Assembly (NCBI GenBank): GCA_030670375.1
Contig: DAOVBT010000180.1
Coordinates: 1 to 5,196, forward strand
DNA: 5,196 bases
Reading direction: 5' to 3'
Source of the DNA: Candidatus Aminicenantota bacterium
GTDB lineage: Bacteria; Acidobacteriota; Aminicenantia; Aminicenantales; Aminicenantaceae
Shown: positions 1 through 5,196 of the stretch, in pieces
Layout of the letters: each line of letters starts with the position of its first letter
How positions within the stretch are numbered: the first letter of the stretch is position 1
Made by a program: the position numbers and the translations under genes
Notes under the pieces: generated by a model
What the model was told of the DNA's origin: nothing
Databases searched by the model: none
Seen by the model: the letters and a program-made list of their open reading frames with translations, nothing else

Positions 1-303
1 CCGGAAGAAATCATCTTGTTTACCATCTTGAAGCTAAAAGAAGATGCCTATTGTGTTCCGATAAGGGAAAAAGCTTCCGCAATATCGGGAAAGGAATGGT
101 CTTTTGGGGCTGTTTATGTGCCGCTCCATCGTCTCGAAAAAAAGGGATTCGTGAAATCCTCGTTTGATGATCCAACGCCCATAAGAGGAGGGAGAAGCAG
201 GCGCATTTACAAAATGACAGCTGCAGGGATGAAGGCCCTGGCTGAAGTCAGGGAACTCCAAGAAAACATGTGGGCAGAAATTCCGGAATTTTCCCATGAA
301 TAA
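1..303 (+). CDS. PadR-family transcriptional regulator, 5' end outside the window
   Basis: The frame is open from base 1 (PEEIILFTILKLKEDAY...) to TAA at 301-303, so the true start lies upstream. A TTG at 16 is only an internal codon of the first helix. The visible 100 residues form a PadR winged helix. The first helix reads EEIILFTILKL, then comes AYCVPIREKAS, then the recognition-helix stretch WSFGAVYVPLHRLEKKGFV, and then a basic wing with GGRSRRIYKMTAAGMKAL. PadR proteins are dimeric DNA-binding repressors, often autoregulatory, and this short form without a long C-terminal domain is commonly paired with FtsX/MacB-type permeases. The stop codon overlaps the permease start by 8 bases (ATGAATAA), so regulator and permease are almost certainly co-transcribed and the permease is a likely target. 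The promoter and operator would lie upstream and cannot be seen. The ligand is unknown. Family assignment is firm; the regulatory target is inferred from linkage. Confidence 0.9.
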   Translation, partial: PEEIILFTILKLKEDAYCVPIREKASAISGKEWSFGAVYVPLHRLEKKGFVKSSFDDPTPIRGGRSRRIYKMTAAGMKALAEVRELQENMWAEIPEFSHE

Positions 304-2878
304 GACACGTCCTCTTCGTATACTTGAAAAATTACTTGGCTACATCCTGCCTAAATATGTGGGACACACTGCACTGGGTGACTTTGCGGAGGAATACGCT
401 CGCGTCGCCAATAATCGAGGGAATGGCCCTGCTAGTCTTTGGTATCTATTCCAAATAATGAAGTCTATTCCTGCATTCATAAGTAATTCCATTCGATGGG
501 GGTTTGTGATGTTTTACAACTACATGAAGGTCACTTTGAGGACTATCCGTAGACACAAAGGTTTTTCGTTCATCAATATTGCCGGCCTGGCTGTGGGGAT
601 GGCCTGTGTTGTCATCATTTTGCTTTGGATTCAGTATGAACTGAGCTTCGATAAGCATCATGAGAAAGAAGGCCTGATTTTCCGAGTGGCATCCGAATCA
701 CATGCCCATACCTCACCTACAAAAATGGTTGTAACTCCCCCCACAATGTCTTCCGCTCTTTTGCAGGAGTTTCCTGAAATAGAAGCTTCCACTCGAGTCA
801 TTGATGGCTGGAGTAATATGCTGTTCTCGTTTGGCGATAAATATTTCTTTGAGCCCTTTTACGCTGTAGATCCCAGTTTTTTTGGAATCTTCACATCCGA
901 CTTCATAGAGGGAGATCCCGGTTCGGCATTAAATGATCCCTATTCGATTGTTTTGTCTGAAGATCGGGCCAGAAAGTTTTTCGGCAGCCAGAACCCGATC
1001 GGTCAAATCATTCAATTCGAAGAGCATACGGATTTTACAGTGACGGGTGTGATCAAAAACATGCCCTTAAATTCCCATTTAAATACGGATATTTTTATTC
1101 CCTTTGAAACATTTGCGAAACTTTGCGATGGGAATCTGGATAGTTGGAAGTACTGGAGCTATTATACTTATATTCTCTTAAAACAGGATGTAAACCCACA
1201 AGAGACTGAGGCGAAATTCCCTGCATTCACAGAAAAGCATGGAATTCCGGAGCAGAAATTGTTTCTCCAGCCCCTTCTCAGCATCCATCTTCACTCGCAT
1301 TTTATAGGAGAAATTAGCCCCAACATCCATGTGACCACGTTGCTTTTATTCGGGTCCATTGCTGTGCTTATCCTGATCATCGCCTGTATCAACTACATGA
1401 ATCTAACGACAGCTCGATCTACTGCCCGAGTCAAAGAAGTCGGTACACGCAAGGTTGTCGGTGCCCACAGAAGCCAGATTTCCCGGCAATTCCTTGGTGA
1501 ATCCATCATCATGGCGCTATTTTCTCTTGTAATCTCCTTTTTCTTGGTCTATTTTTTTCTACCCTATTTCAATTCTTTGGCTGGACATCATTTAACCTTA
1601 AACGGAGAGAGTATCCTCCAGATCCTCCCTGGGATCATCTTGCTGGTCTTGTTTGTGGGGATATTTGCCGGCAGCTATCCTGCAATATTGTTGTCGTCTT
1701 TTAAACCGATAACAGCCCTCAAGGGTGGAGCGAGAAAAGGTTCTCAAAAAAAACGTCTGCGCAATGTGCTTGTCGTTGGGCAATTTTCTGTTTCGCTCAT
1801 CCTTATCATTGCAACCTTGCTTGTCAAAAGCCAGCTTGATTATGTGAGAGACAAAGAGATGGGATTCGAAAGAGATCAGATCGTGGTAGTCCCGCTGCAC
1901 GATATTAAGATCCGACAAAATGTCGGACCTGTACTCGAAAAGTTGAGAAGAAACCCTCAGATTCTTTATGCGGCCTCATCCATGCATCTTCCTAATAATG
2001 TAAGAGCTTCAACAACGATTAAATGGCCAGGAAAACCAGAGGATTCGGAGATTTGGGTCAAAGTCAGTGAGGTTAGCTATGATTTCACGGAGCTTTACGG
2101 GATAAAAATCCTCTTAGGGAGAAGTTTTTCGCGGGAATTTCCTTCTGACGAAAAAGGCGCTTTTTTGGTCAATGAGAGTGCGAAAAATATCATAGGTGAT
2201 GATTTTCGGTTGGGCATGGGATTGAGCCATTGGGGAAATCCCGAACCCTCAGGGCAGATCGTGGGCGTTATGAAAGATTTCCATCTTAATTCGATTCATG
2301 AACAAATCAGACCTCTGTATTTTTACCTGAATCCCAATCCGGGTATGCAATTATCGATAAAAATCCAGGGAGGAGGCATTCCGGAGACTATCGGCTTTAT
2401 AGGTGAGACTGTAAAGAAATTCTCTCCCCACTATCCTTTTGAGTACCGCTTCTTCGATGACCTTTTCAACATGGCCTATATCGAAGAGCAAAAAATGGGG
2501 AGAATGTTCGGTGTATTTGCATCGATAGCTGTGTTTATTGCATGTATGGGAGTGTTTGGGCTATCCGCGTTTATGGCCGAACAAAAAAGAAAGGAAATCG
2601 GCATCCGGAAGGTACTGGGTGCATCGGTGTCGAAGATCGTTTATATACTAACTCGAGACCTGATGTGGCTTGTCCTGTTTGCCAATATCATCGGCTGGCC
2701 AATCGCATATTATGCGATGAACCGATGGCTACAGAATTTTGCTTACCGTACCGATATTCATTTAGGGACCTTCCTCTTATCATCTGGTCTGATTTTGCTG
2801 GTTTCCTTTGGGACACTGAGTTACCAGGCCATTAAGGCAGCCCGGGCCAATCCCGCGGATTCTTTAAGGTACGAATAA
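296..2878 (+). CDS. FtsX/MacB-type ABC transporter permease with N-terminal permease prefix domain
   Basis: This 860-residue inner-membrane permease has three parts. Residues about 1-75 form a soluble prefix (RPLRILEKLLGYILPKY, then GDFAEEYARV, then LWYLFQIMKSIP) of the type called permease prefix domain 2. Two FtsX-like halves follow, each with a first membrane helix (about 90-113 and 492-514), a large extracytoplasmic MacB-PCD-like domain (about 114-345 and 515-735), and three more helices (about 348-372, 403-425 and 442-465; then 738-760, 790-809 and 825-845). Each half has the conserved cytoplasmic E-[IV]-G-x-R-K-V motif after its second helix (EVGTRKVVGA at 381, EIGIRKVLGA at 767). The protein ends in the typical NPADSLRYE. 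No ATP-binding cassette is present, so a MacB/LolD-like ATPase must come from elsewhere. The ATG at 296 is chosen because it includes the prefix domain and overlaps the PadR stop; no good Shine-Dalgarno sequence precedes it, consistent with translational coupling. A start at 509 (MFYNYMKVTL) would give a classical prefix-less permease, but the upstream frame is clearly conserved. The substrate is unknown: lipoprotein, peptide or drug export, or mechanotransmission, are all possible for this superfamily. Confidence 0.92.
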   Translation: MNKTRPLRILEKLLGYILPKYVGHTALGDFAEEYARVANNRGNGPASLWYLFQIMKSIPAFISNSIRWGFVMFYNYMKVTLRTIRRHKGFSFINIAGLAVGMACVVIILLWIQYELSFDKHHEKEGLIFRVASESHAHTSPTKMVVTPPTMSSALLQEFPEIEASTRVIDGWSNMLFSFGDKYFFEPFYAVDPSFFGIFTSDFIEGDPGSALNDPYSIVLSEDRARKFFGSQNPIGQIIQFEEHTDFTVTGVIKNMPLNSHLNTDIFIPFETFAKLCDGNLDSWKYWSYYTYILLKQDVNPQETEAKFPAFTEKHGIPEQKLFLQPLLSIHLHSHFIGEISPNIHVTTLLLFGSIAVLILIIACINYMNLTTARSTARVKEVGTRKVVGAHRSQISRQFLGESIIMALFSLVISFFLVYFFLPYFNSLAGHHLTLNGESILQILPGIILLVLFVGIFAGSYPAILLSSFKPITALKGGARKGSQKKRLRNVLVVGQFSVSLILIIATLLVKSQLDYVRDKEMGFERDQIVVVPLHDIKIRQNVGPVLEKLRRNPQILYAASSMHLPNNVRASTTIKWPGKPEDSEIWVKVSEVSYDFTELYGIKILLGRSFSREFPSDEKGAFLVNESAKNIIGDDFRLGMGLSHWGNPEPSGQIVGVMKDFHLNSIHEQIRPLYFYLNPNPGMQLSIKIQGGGIPETIGFIGETVKKFSPHYPFEYRFFDDLFNMAYIEEQKMGRMFGVFASIAVFIACMGVFGLSAFMAEQKRKEIGIRKVLGASVSKIVYILTRDLMWLVLFANIIGWPIAYYAMNRWLQNFAYRTDIHLGTFLLSSGLILLVSFGTLSYQAIKAARANPADSLRYE

Positions 2879-2989
2879 AGAACTAAAATCTTAAACGAAC
2901 AGCTCCGATGAATCCTGCTTTTTTCAATCTAAGTGCGTAAATGCATCTATTTTTAAACTTCATGGGTCCATAAAGATGACCGGTTTGTG

Positions 2990-3018
2990 TTGTATTATTA
3001 TCCGGATAATGTATAAAT
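2990..3018 (+). promoter_or_regulatory. Possible sigma70-like promoter for the sulfatase gene
   Basis: TTGTAT at 2990-2995 and TATAAA at 3013-3018 are separated by 17 bases. The -10 box matches consensus at 5 of 6 positions and the -35 box at only 3 of 6. It lies just upstream of the sulfatase ribosome binding site. The spacer contains the 14-bp palindrome listed separately. The region is A+T rich, so a chance match is quite possible. If the host is a member of Bacteroidota, whose promoters use different boxes, this call is probably wrong. Confidence 0.3.
2997..3010. promoter_or_regulatory. Perfect 14-bp palindrome, candidate operator
   Basis: ATTATCCGGATAAT is identical to its reverse complement over all 14 bases, centred on CCGG, and sits 36 bases before the sulfatase start codon. 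Perfect two-fold symmetry without a loop suits binding of a dimeric regulator better than an RNA hairpin. Its position between the possible -35 and -10 boxes would let a bound protein block transcription. The regulator is not identifiable. It does not resemble the ATGT-N8-ACAT pattern reported for some PadR sites. Confidence 0.4.
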
Positions 3019-3031
3019 AAACAAGAACAAC

Positions 3032-3038
3032 GGAGGAG
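3032..3038 (+). promoter_or_regulatory. Strong Shine-Dalgarno sequence of the sulfatase
   Basis: GGAGGAG ends 8 bases before the ATG at 3047. This fixes the start there rather than at the second ATG (3056), and the resulting N-terminus is a sensible Tat signal. It is the only strong ribosome binding site in the window: the permease relies on overlap with the upstream gene, and the lipoprotein gene has at most a weak one. Confidence 0.75.
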
Positions 3039-3046
3039 ATAAGAAA

Positions 3047-4636
3047 ATGGGGAAAATGATTCATACGTTGAATCGACGGGATTTTATCAAACTCACAACA
3101 GCGGCGGGAATTGCGAGCCTTTTGCCAGGCTGTCGCCCCCTCTCAAACAATAAGCACCCCAATGTACTATTCGTTATTGTCGACGACCTGCGTCCTGAAT
3201 TGGGATGTTATGGCAATACCGAGATCAAAACTCCCAATTTTGATCGGTTTGCCAAAGAATCCGTGGTCTTCAAGAGGGCTTACTGCCAAGCCGCAGCGTG
3301 TGCGCCTTCCAGAGCCAGTGTCATGCTGGGTCAGAGGGCAGAATCTACCCGTGTATGGAGCCTTGGCGAAAAATTCAGGGAGATCAACCCCGATGCTGTG
3401 ACCATGCCCCAGCATTTTCACAAGTTTGGGTATCACACCGTATCCATGGGCAAAATCTTTCACAACCACATGCCCGACCCTGTCTCCTTCGATGAACCGG
3501 ACCTCAAGCCGGATAAATACAAAACGCCAGAATTGATCGATCGAGACCCGGAATCTTTCTACCATGACGAAGGACTTAAAGCAGAGCATGCCATGGTCAG
3601 AGAAGAACGGATAAAGAAAAATCCAAATGCTGCCTACTCAGGCGGTTGGGCCTACGGCCGGTCTTGGGAAGCTTATGACGGACCCGATAATGCGTTTTAC
3701 GACGGAGCACAGACTGACATGGCTATCGAAAAATTGAAAATGTTAAAAGATAAAAATCAACCATTCTTTCTGGCTGTAGGGTATTACAGACCTCATCTCC
3801 CGTTTGTGGCTCCTAAAAAATACTGGGATCTCTACGACAGAAACCGTCTTTCCTTGGCATCGAATCCCTACTTGCCGAAAAACTCTCCGACGATGGCCAT
3901 AAACTCGTGTTATGAATTGAATGCCTGTTATGATCTGGAATATGTTAAGCACCCCGCAATATATCAAATGCCCGAAGAGACCGCCCGATTGCTGAAACAC
4001 GGCTATTATGCCTCTGTCAGTTTTGTTGACGCTTGTTTGGGCAGATTGATGGAGGGTTTGAGGGAATCAGGCCTGGATAAAAACACCATCGTTGTTGTCT
4101 GGGGAGACCACGGCTGGAAACTGGGTGAACATGGAAGCTGGTGCAAACAAACAAATTTCAACATCGATACACGTGTGCCACTTCTTATCCGTGCCCCTGG
4201 AGGTTATCAAAATGGACAGAATTGTGACCAACTGGCTGAATTGGTGGATCTTTATCCAACGCTCTGTGACCTGGCAGGAATCGATATCCCCGAAAATATG
4301 GAGGGAACAAGTCTTAAGCCGATGCTGAAAAATCCCGATTTGGAATTGAAGTCCGCCGTTTTCAGCCACTATCATCAAAAACCTAAATCCACGCTCGATG
4401 GAAATCGATACATGGGTTATTCCATGGTGACAACAAGATACCATTATGTTGAGTGGTTTCATTGGGACGATGTAAACAAGATCGCTGGAGATCAAGTGGG
4501 TGTTGAGTTGTACGACAATCATGTGGATCCGGATGAAAACATCAATATCGCCGATTTCCCTGAAAATCAAGAGCTGGTTCGGGATCTGTCTCAACAGTTG
4601 AAGGCCGGCTGGCGTACTTCACTCATACCGCAGTGA
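3047..4636 (+). CDS. Iduronate-2-sulfatase-like sulfatase, Tat-exported lipoprotein
   Basis: This 529-residue type I sulfatase would hydrolyse sulfate esters, probably on a sulfated sugar or glycosaminoglycan-like chain, outside the cytoplasm. The N-terminus has a twin-arginine motif (NRRDFIK, R10-R11), a short hydrophobic stretch, and a lipobox LLPGC with C29 as the likely lipidated first mature residue. The catalytic domain starts at PNVLFVIVDDLRPELGCYG with metal ligands D46 and D47. The formylglycine motif is C85-A-P-S-R89 (CxPxR). K136 and H139 in GKIFH, H250 in GYYRPHLPF, D354 and H355 in WGDHG, and K367 in HGSWCK match the active-site pattern of human iduronate-2-sulfatase and its bacterial relatives, so the enzyme looks intact. 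The C-terminal subdomain has the usual ELYDNHVDPDENINIAD segment and ends in LKAGWRTSLIPQ, a normal end for the family. No formylglycine-generating enzyme or anSME maturase is visible. The last 18 bases overlap the antisense permease remnant. Exact substrate cannot be told from sequence; 'iduronate-2-sulfatase-like' describes family, not proven activity. Confidence 0.93.
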   Translation: MGKMIHTLNRRDFIKLTTAAGIASLLPGCRPLSNNKHPNVLFVIVDDLRPELGCYGNTEIKTPNFDRFAKESVVFKRAYCQAAACAPSRASVMLGQRAESTRVWSLGEKFREINPDAVTMPQHFHKFGYHTVSMGKIFHNHMPDPVSFDEPDLKPDKYKTPELIDRDPESFYHDEGLKAEHAMVREERIKKNPNAAYSGGWAYGRSWEAYDGPDNAFYDGAQTDMAIEKLKMLKDKNQPFFLAVGYYRPHLPFVAPKKYWDLYDRNRLSLASNPYLPKNSPTMAINSCYELNACYDLEYVKHPAIYQMPEETARLLKHGYYASVSFVDACLGRLMEGLRESGLDKNTIVVVWGDHGWKLGEHGSWCKQTNFNIDTRVPLLIRAPGGYQNGQNCDQLAELVDLYPTLCDLAGIDIPENMEGTSLKPMLKNPDLELKSAVFSHYHQKPKSTLDGNRYMGYSMVTTRYHYVEWFHWDDVNKIAGDQVGVELYDNHVDPDENINIADFPENQELVRDLSQQLKAGWRTSLIPQ

Positions 4637-4689
4637 ATCGATCGGATGCCGATCTCTTTGGTTTTTCGGTCGGCAATGAATATGGCCAT
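4619..4689 (-). pseudogene. Remnant of the C-terminus of a second FtsX/MacB-type ABC permease
   Basis: Read on the - strand, 4689 to 4642 gives MAIFIADRKTKEIGIR. This is the conserved segment after the penultimate-helix region of FtsX-type permeases; the intact permease here has FMAEQKRKEIGIR at the same place, with 9 of 13 residues identical and 30 of 39 bases identical. In a different frame, 4645 to 4619 gives PIDSLRYE and a TGA stop, the standard end of the same family (the intact gene ends in PADSLRYE). The roughly 90 residues that normally separate these pieces are missing, and the two pieces meet at ATCCG, a 5-base match present in both parental contexts. Nothing recognisable precedes the first piece: stops occur in its frame farther upstream and the region runs into the lipoprotein gene. 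Differences from the intact permease are largely at third codon positions, so this is an old paralogue that was once functional, not a recent copy. It cannot encode a working protein. Confidence 0.82.
4640..4674 (+). terminator. Overlapping inverted repeats, weak candidate terminator
   Basis: GATCGG-ATG-CCGATC (4640-4654) is a perfect 6-bp hairpin starting 4 bases after the sulfatase stop, followed by the interrupted pyrimidine run TCTTTGGTTTTT. A second, mutually exclusive pairing joins GCCGATC (4648-4654) to GGTCGGC (4668-4674) with one G-U pair. The first could act as a weak Rho-independent terminator, though its T tract is broken by GG and the stem is short. The sequence comes from codons of the permease remnant, the perfect stem having been made at the deletion junction, so any function would be acquired later. 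Confidence 0.25.
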
Positions 4690-4739
4690 CATTATTTTCG
4701 TGTGATAGATTCAGATGAAAAAATAACACGGTAAACATT

Positions 4740-5196
4740 ATGAAAAAAGCATTTACTAATTTGGCTATCCTGGCTATTTTTTTATGCTTGATATGTTGCA
4801 GCCAAGATAAAGAAAGCGTGATTTCCGGTGTCATTCAAAACCTTGATGCGACATGTCTTACAATAAACGAACAGACCATTAATCTGGATGAATCAGGACA
4901 GTTTCGATACACGACTCAACTGACAAAACCTTCCTACTTCACGCTGGATTTTGGTAAAGAGATCTATCTCTATCTCAAGCCCGGGGACAGGGTGTCTGTC
5001 GATATCGATGCACAAGAAGCTTTAACATCCATAAAAGTAAGCGGTAGTCAGCAGGAAATCAATGGTTATTTGATTCAGCAGGCCCATGAGTCACAAAAAG
5101 TGAACGAATATTTCGACAAGGACTTCCAAAACATCGTCAGGATGGATGAGAAGGACTATATCACCAAAATGAATGCCTTGTGGAAACCATTCAATG
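4740..5196 (+). CDS. Lipoprotein resembling the N-terminal domain of TlpA-family thioredoxin-like proteins, 3' end outside the window
   Basis: An ATG at 4740 opens a frame that runs uninterrupted to the window edge (152 codons). MKK is followed by a hydrophobic helix (residues about 6-18) and the cysteine pair C19-C20 followed by SQDKES, a lipoprotein signal with a loose lipobox (Cys at -1 is unusual; C19 or C20 could be the lipidated residue). The mature part begins with a beta-rich domain: SVISGVIQNLDATCLTINEQTINLDESGQFRY, then KEIYLYLKPGDRVSVDIDAQE, then SGSQQEINGYL, followed by a helical, charged region. The pattern G-x-I...D-x-x-G-x-F...L-x-L-x-P-G-D-x-x...G-x-x-x-x-x-N-x-Y-L is familiar from the DUF4369-like N-terminal domains of Bacteroidota proteins that continue into a C-terminal thioredoxin fold (TlpA/ResA-like). 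That second domain would lie past the edge and is not seen, so the redox role is inference. The ribosome binding site is poor. The gene lies 103 bases after the sulfatase on the same strand. Confidence 0.75.
   Translation, partial: MKKAFTNLAILAIFLCLICCSQDKESVISGVIQNLDATCLTINEQTINLDESGQFRYTTQLTKPSYFTLDFGKEIYLYLKPGDRVSVDIDAQEALTSIKVSGSQQEINGYLIQQAHESQKVNEYFDKDFQNIVRMDEKDYITKMNALWKPFN

Noticed and set aside
2899..2927. Possible terminator after the permease: AGC...GCT followed by TTTTTT near 2921-2926
   Set aside because: The stem is only three continuous pairs with a mismatch beyond it and a loop of 13 bases, too weak to call.
2964..3017. Short + strand frame reading WVHKDDRFVLYYYPDNV then a stop, in the spacer before the sulfatase
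   Set aside because: It looks faintly protein-like (tyrosine-rich end) and, given the remnant elsewhere, could be another relic. However, an in-frame stop lies just upstream, no family motif is recognised, and the tyrosine run comes from the A+T-rich palindrome region.
3167..3589. Long - strand and alternate-frame open frames within the sulfatase and permease genes
   Set aside because: They lie wholly inside genes with clear family motifs, have no recognisable domains or ribosome binding sites, and are shadows.
3470..3720. Segment between the GKIFH and GYYRPHLPF motifs of the sulfatase as an unusual insertion
   Set aside because: Bacterial iduronate-2-sulfatase-like proteins vary in length here and usually end the segment with a DNAxxDG motif, which is present (PDNAFYDGAQTDMAI). 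Without an alignment it cannot be called abnormal.
4676..4705. Nine-codon + strand frame (MNMAIIIFV) before the lipoprotein gene, as a possible leader peptide
   Set aside because: It is very short, has no ribosome binding site, and lies largely in sequence explained as antisense of the permease remnant.
4619..4834. The 71-codon - strand open frame taken as a real gene
   Set aside because: Its upstream half is antisense to the signal peptide of the lipoprotein and lacks family resemblance. Only its last codons (PIDSLRYE) are recognisable, and the matching upstream motif lies in another frame, which points to a remnant, not a gene.

Overview
The window holds parts or all of four protein genes on the + strand, and the decayed end of a fifth gene on the - strand. 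G+C looks moderate. The gene types are a PadR regulator overlapping an FtsX/MacB-type permease with an N-terminal prefix domain, a Tat-exported iduronate-2-sulfatase-like lipoprotein, and a TlpA-like lipoprotein. Together they suggest a Gram-negative, polysaccharide-degrading bacterium of the Bacteroidota/FCB group or of a lineage such as Aminicenantes or KSB1. This placement is inferred from family resemblance; no marker gene is present.

Layout: (1) 1-303, the 3' part of a PadR-family regulator whose start lies before the window. (2) 296-2878, an 860-residue ABC transporter permease overlapping the regulator's stop by 8 bases, so the two form one translationally coupled unit. (3) 2879-3046, a 168-base spacer with a perfect 14-bp palindrome, a possible promoter and a strong Shine-Dalgarno sequence. 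(4) 3047-4636, a complete sulfatase with the formylglycine motif and all the main metal and sulfate ligands of the iduronate-2-sulfatase type. (5) 4619-4689 on the - strand, a remnant of the C-terminus of a second FtsX-type permease. It consists of two short conserved pieces joined out of frame at a 5-base microhomology. (6) From 4740 past the right edge, the N-terminal 152 codons of a lipoprotein resembling the N-terminal domain of TlpA-family thioredoxin-like proteins.

The regulator and permease probably act together: PadR controls a membrane transport or stress-response permease that needs an ATPase encoded elsewhere. The sulfatase has its own leader and probably its own transcript, and would remove sulfate esters from glycans in the cell envelope. 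The lipoprotein may be co-transcribed with the sulfatase or separate. The least expected item is the permease remnant between the sulfatase and the lipoprotein gene. It shows that a permease of the same superfamily once ended tail-to-tail against the sulfatase and was lost by deletion.
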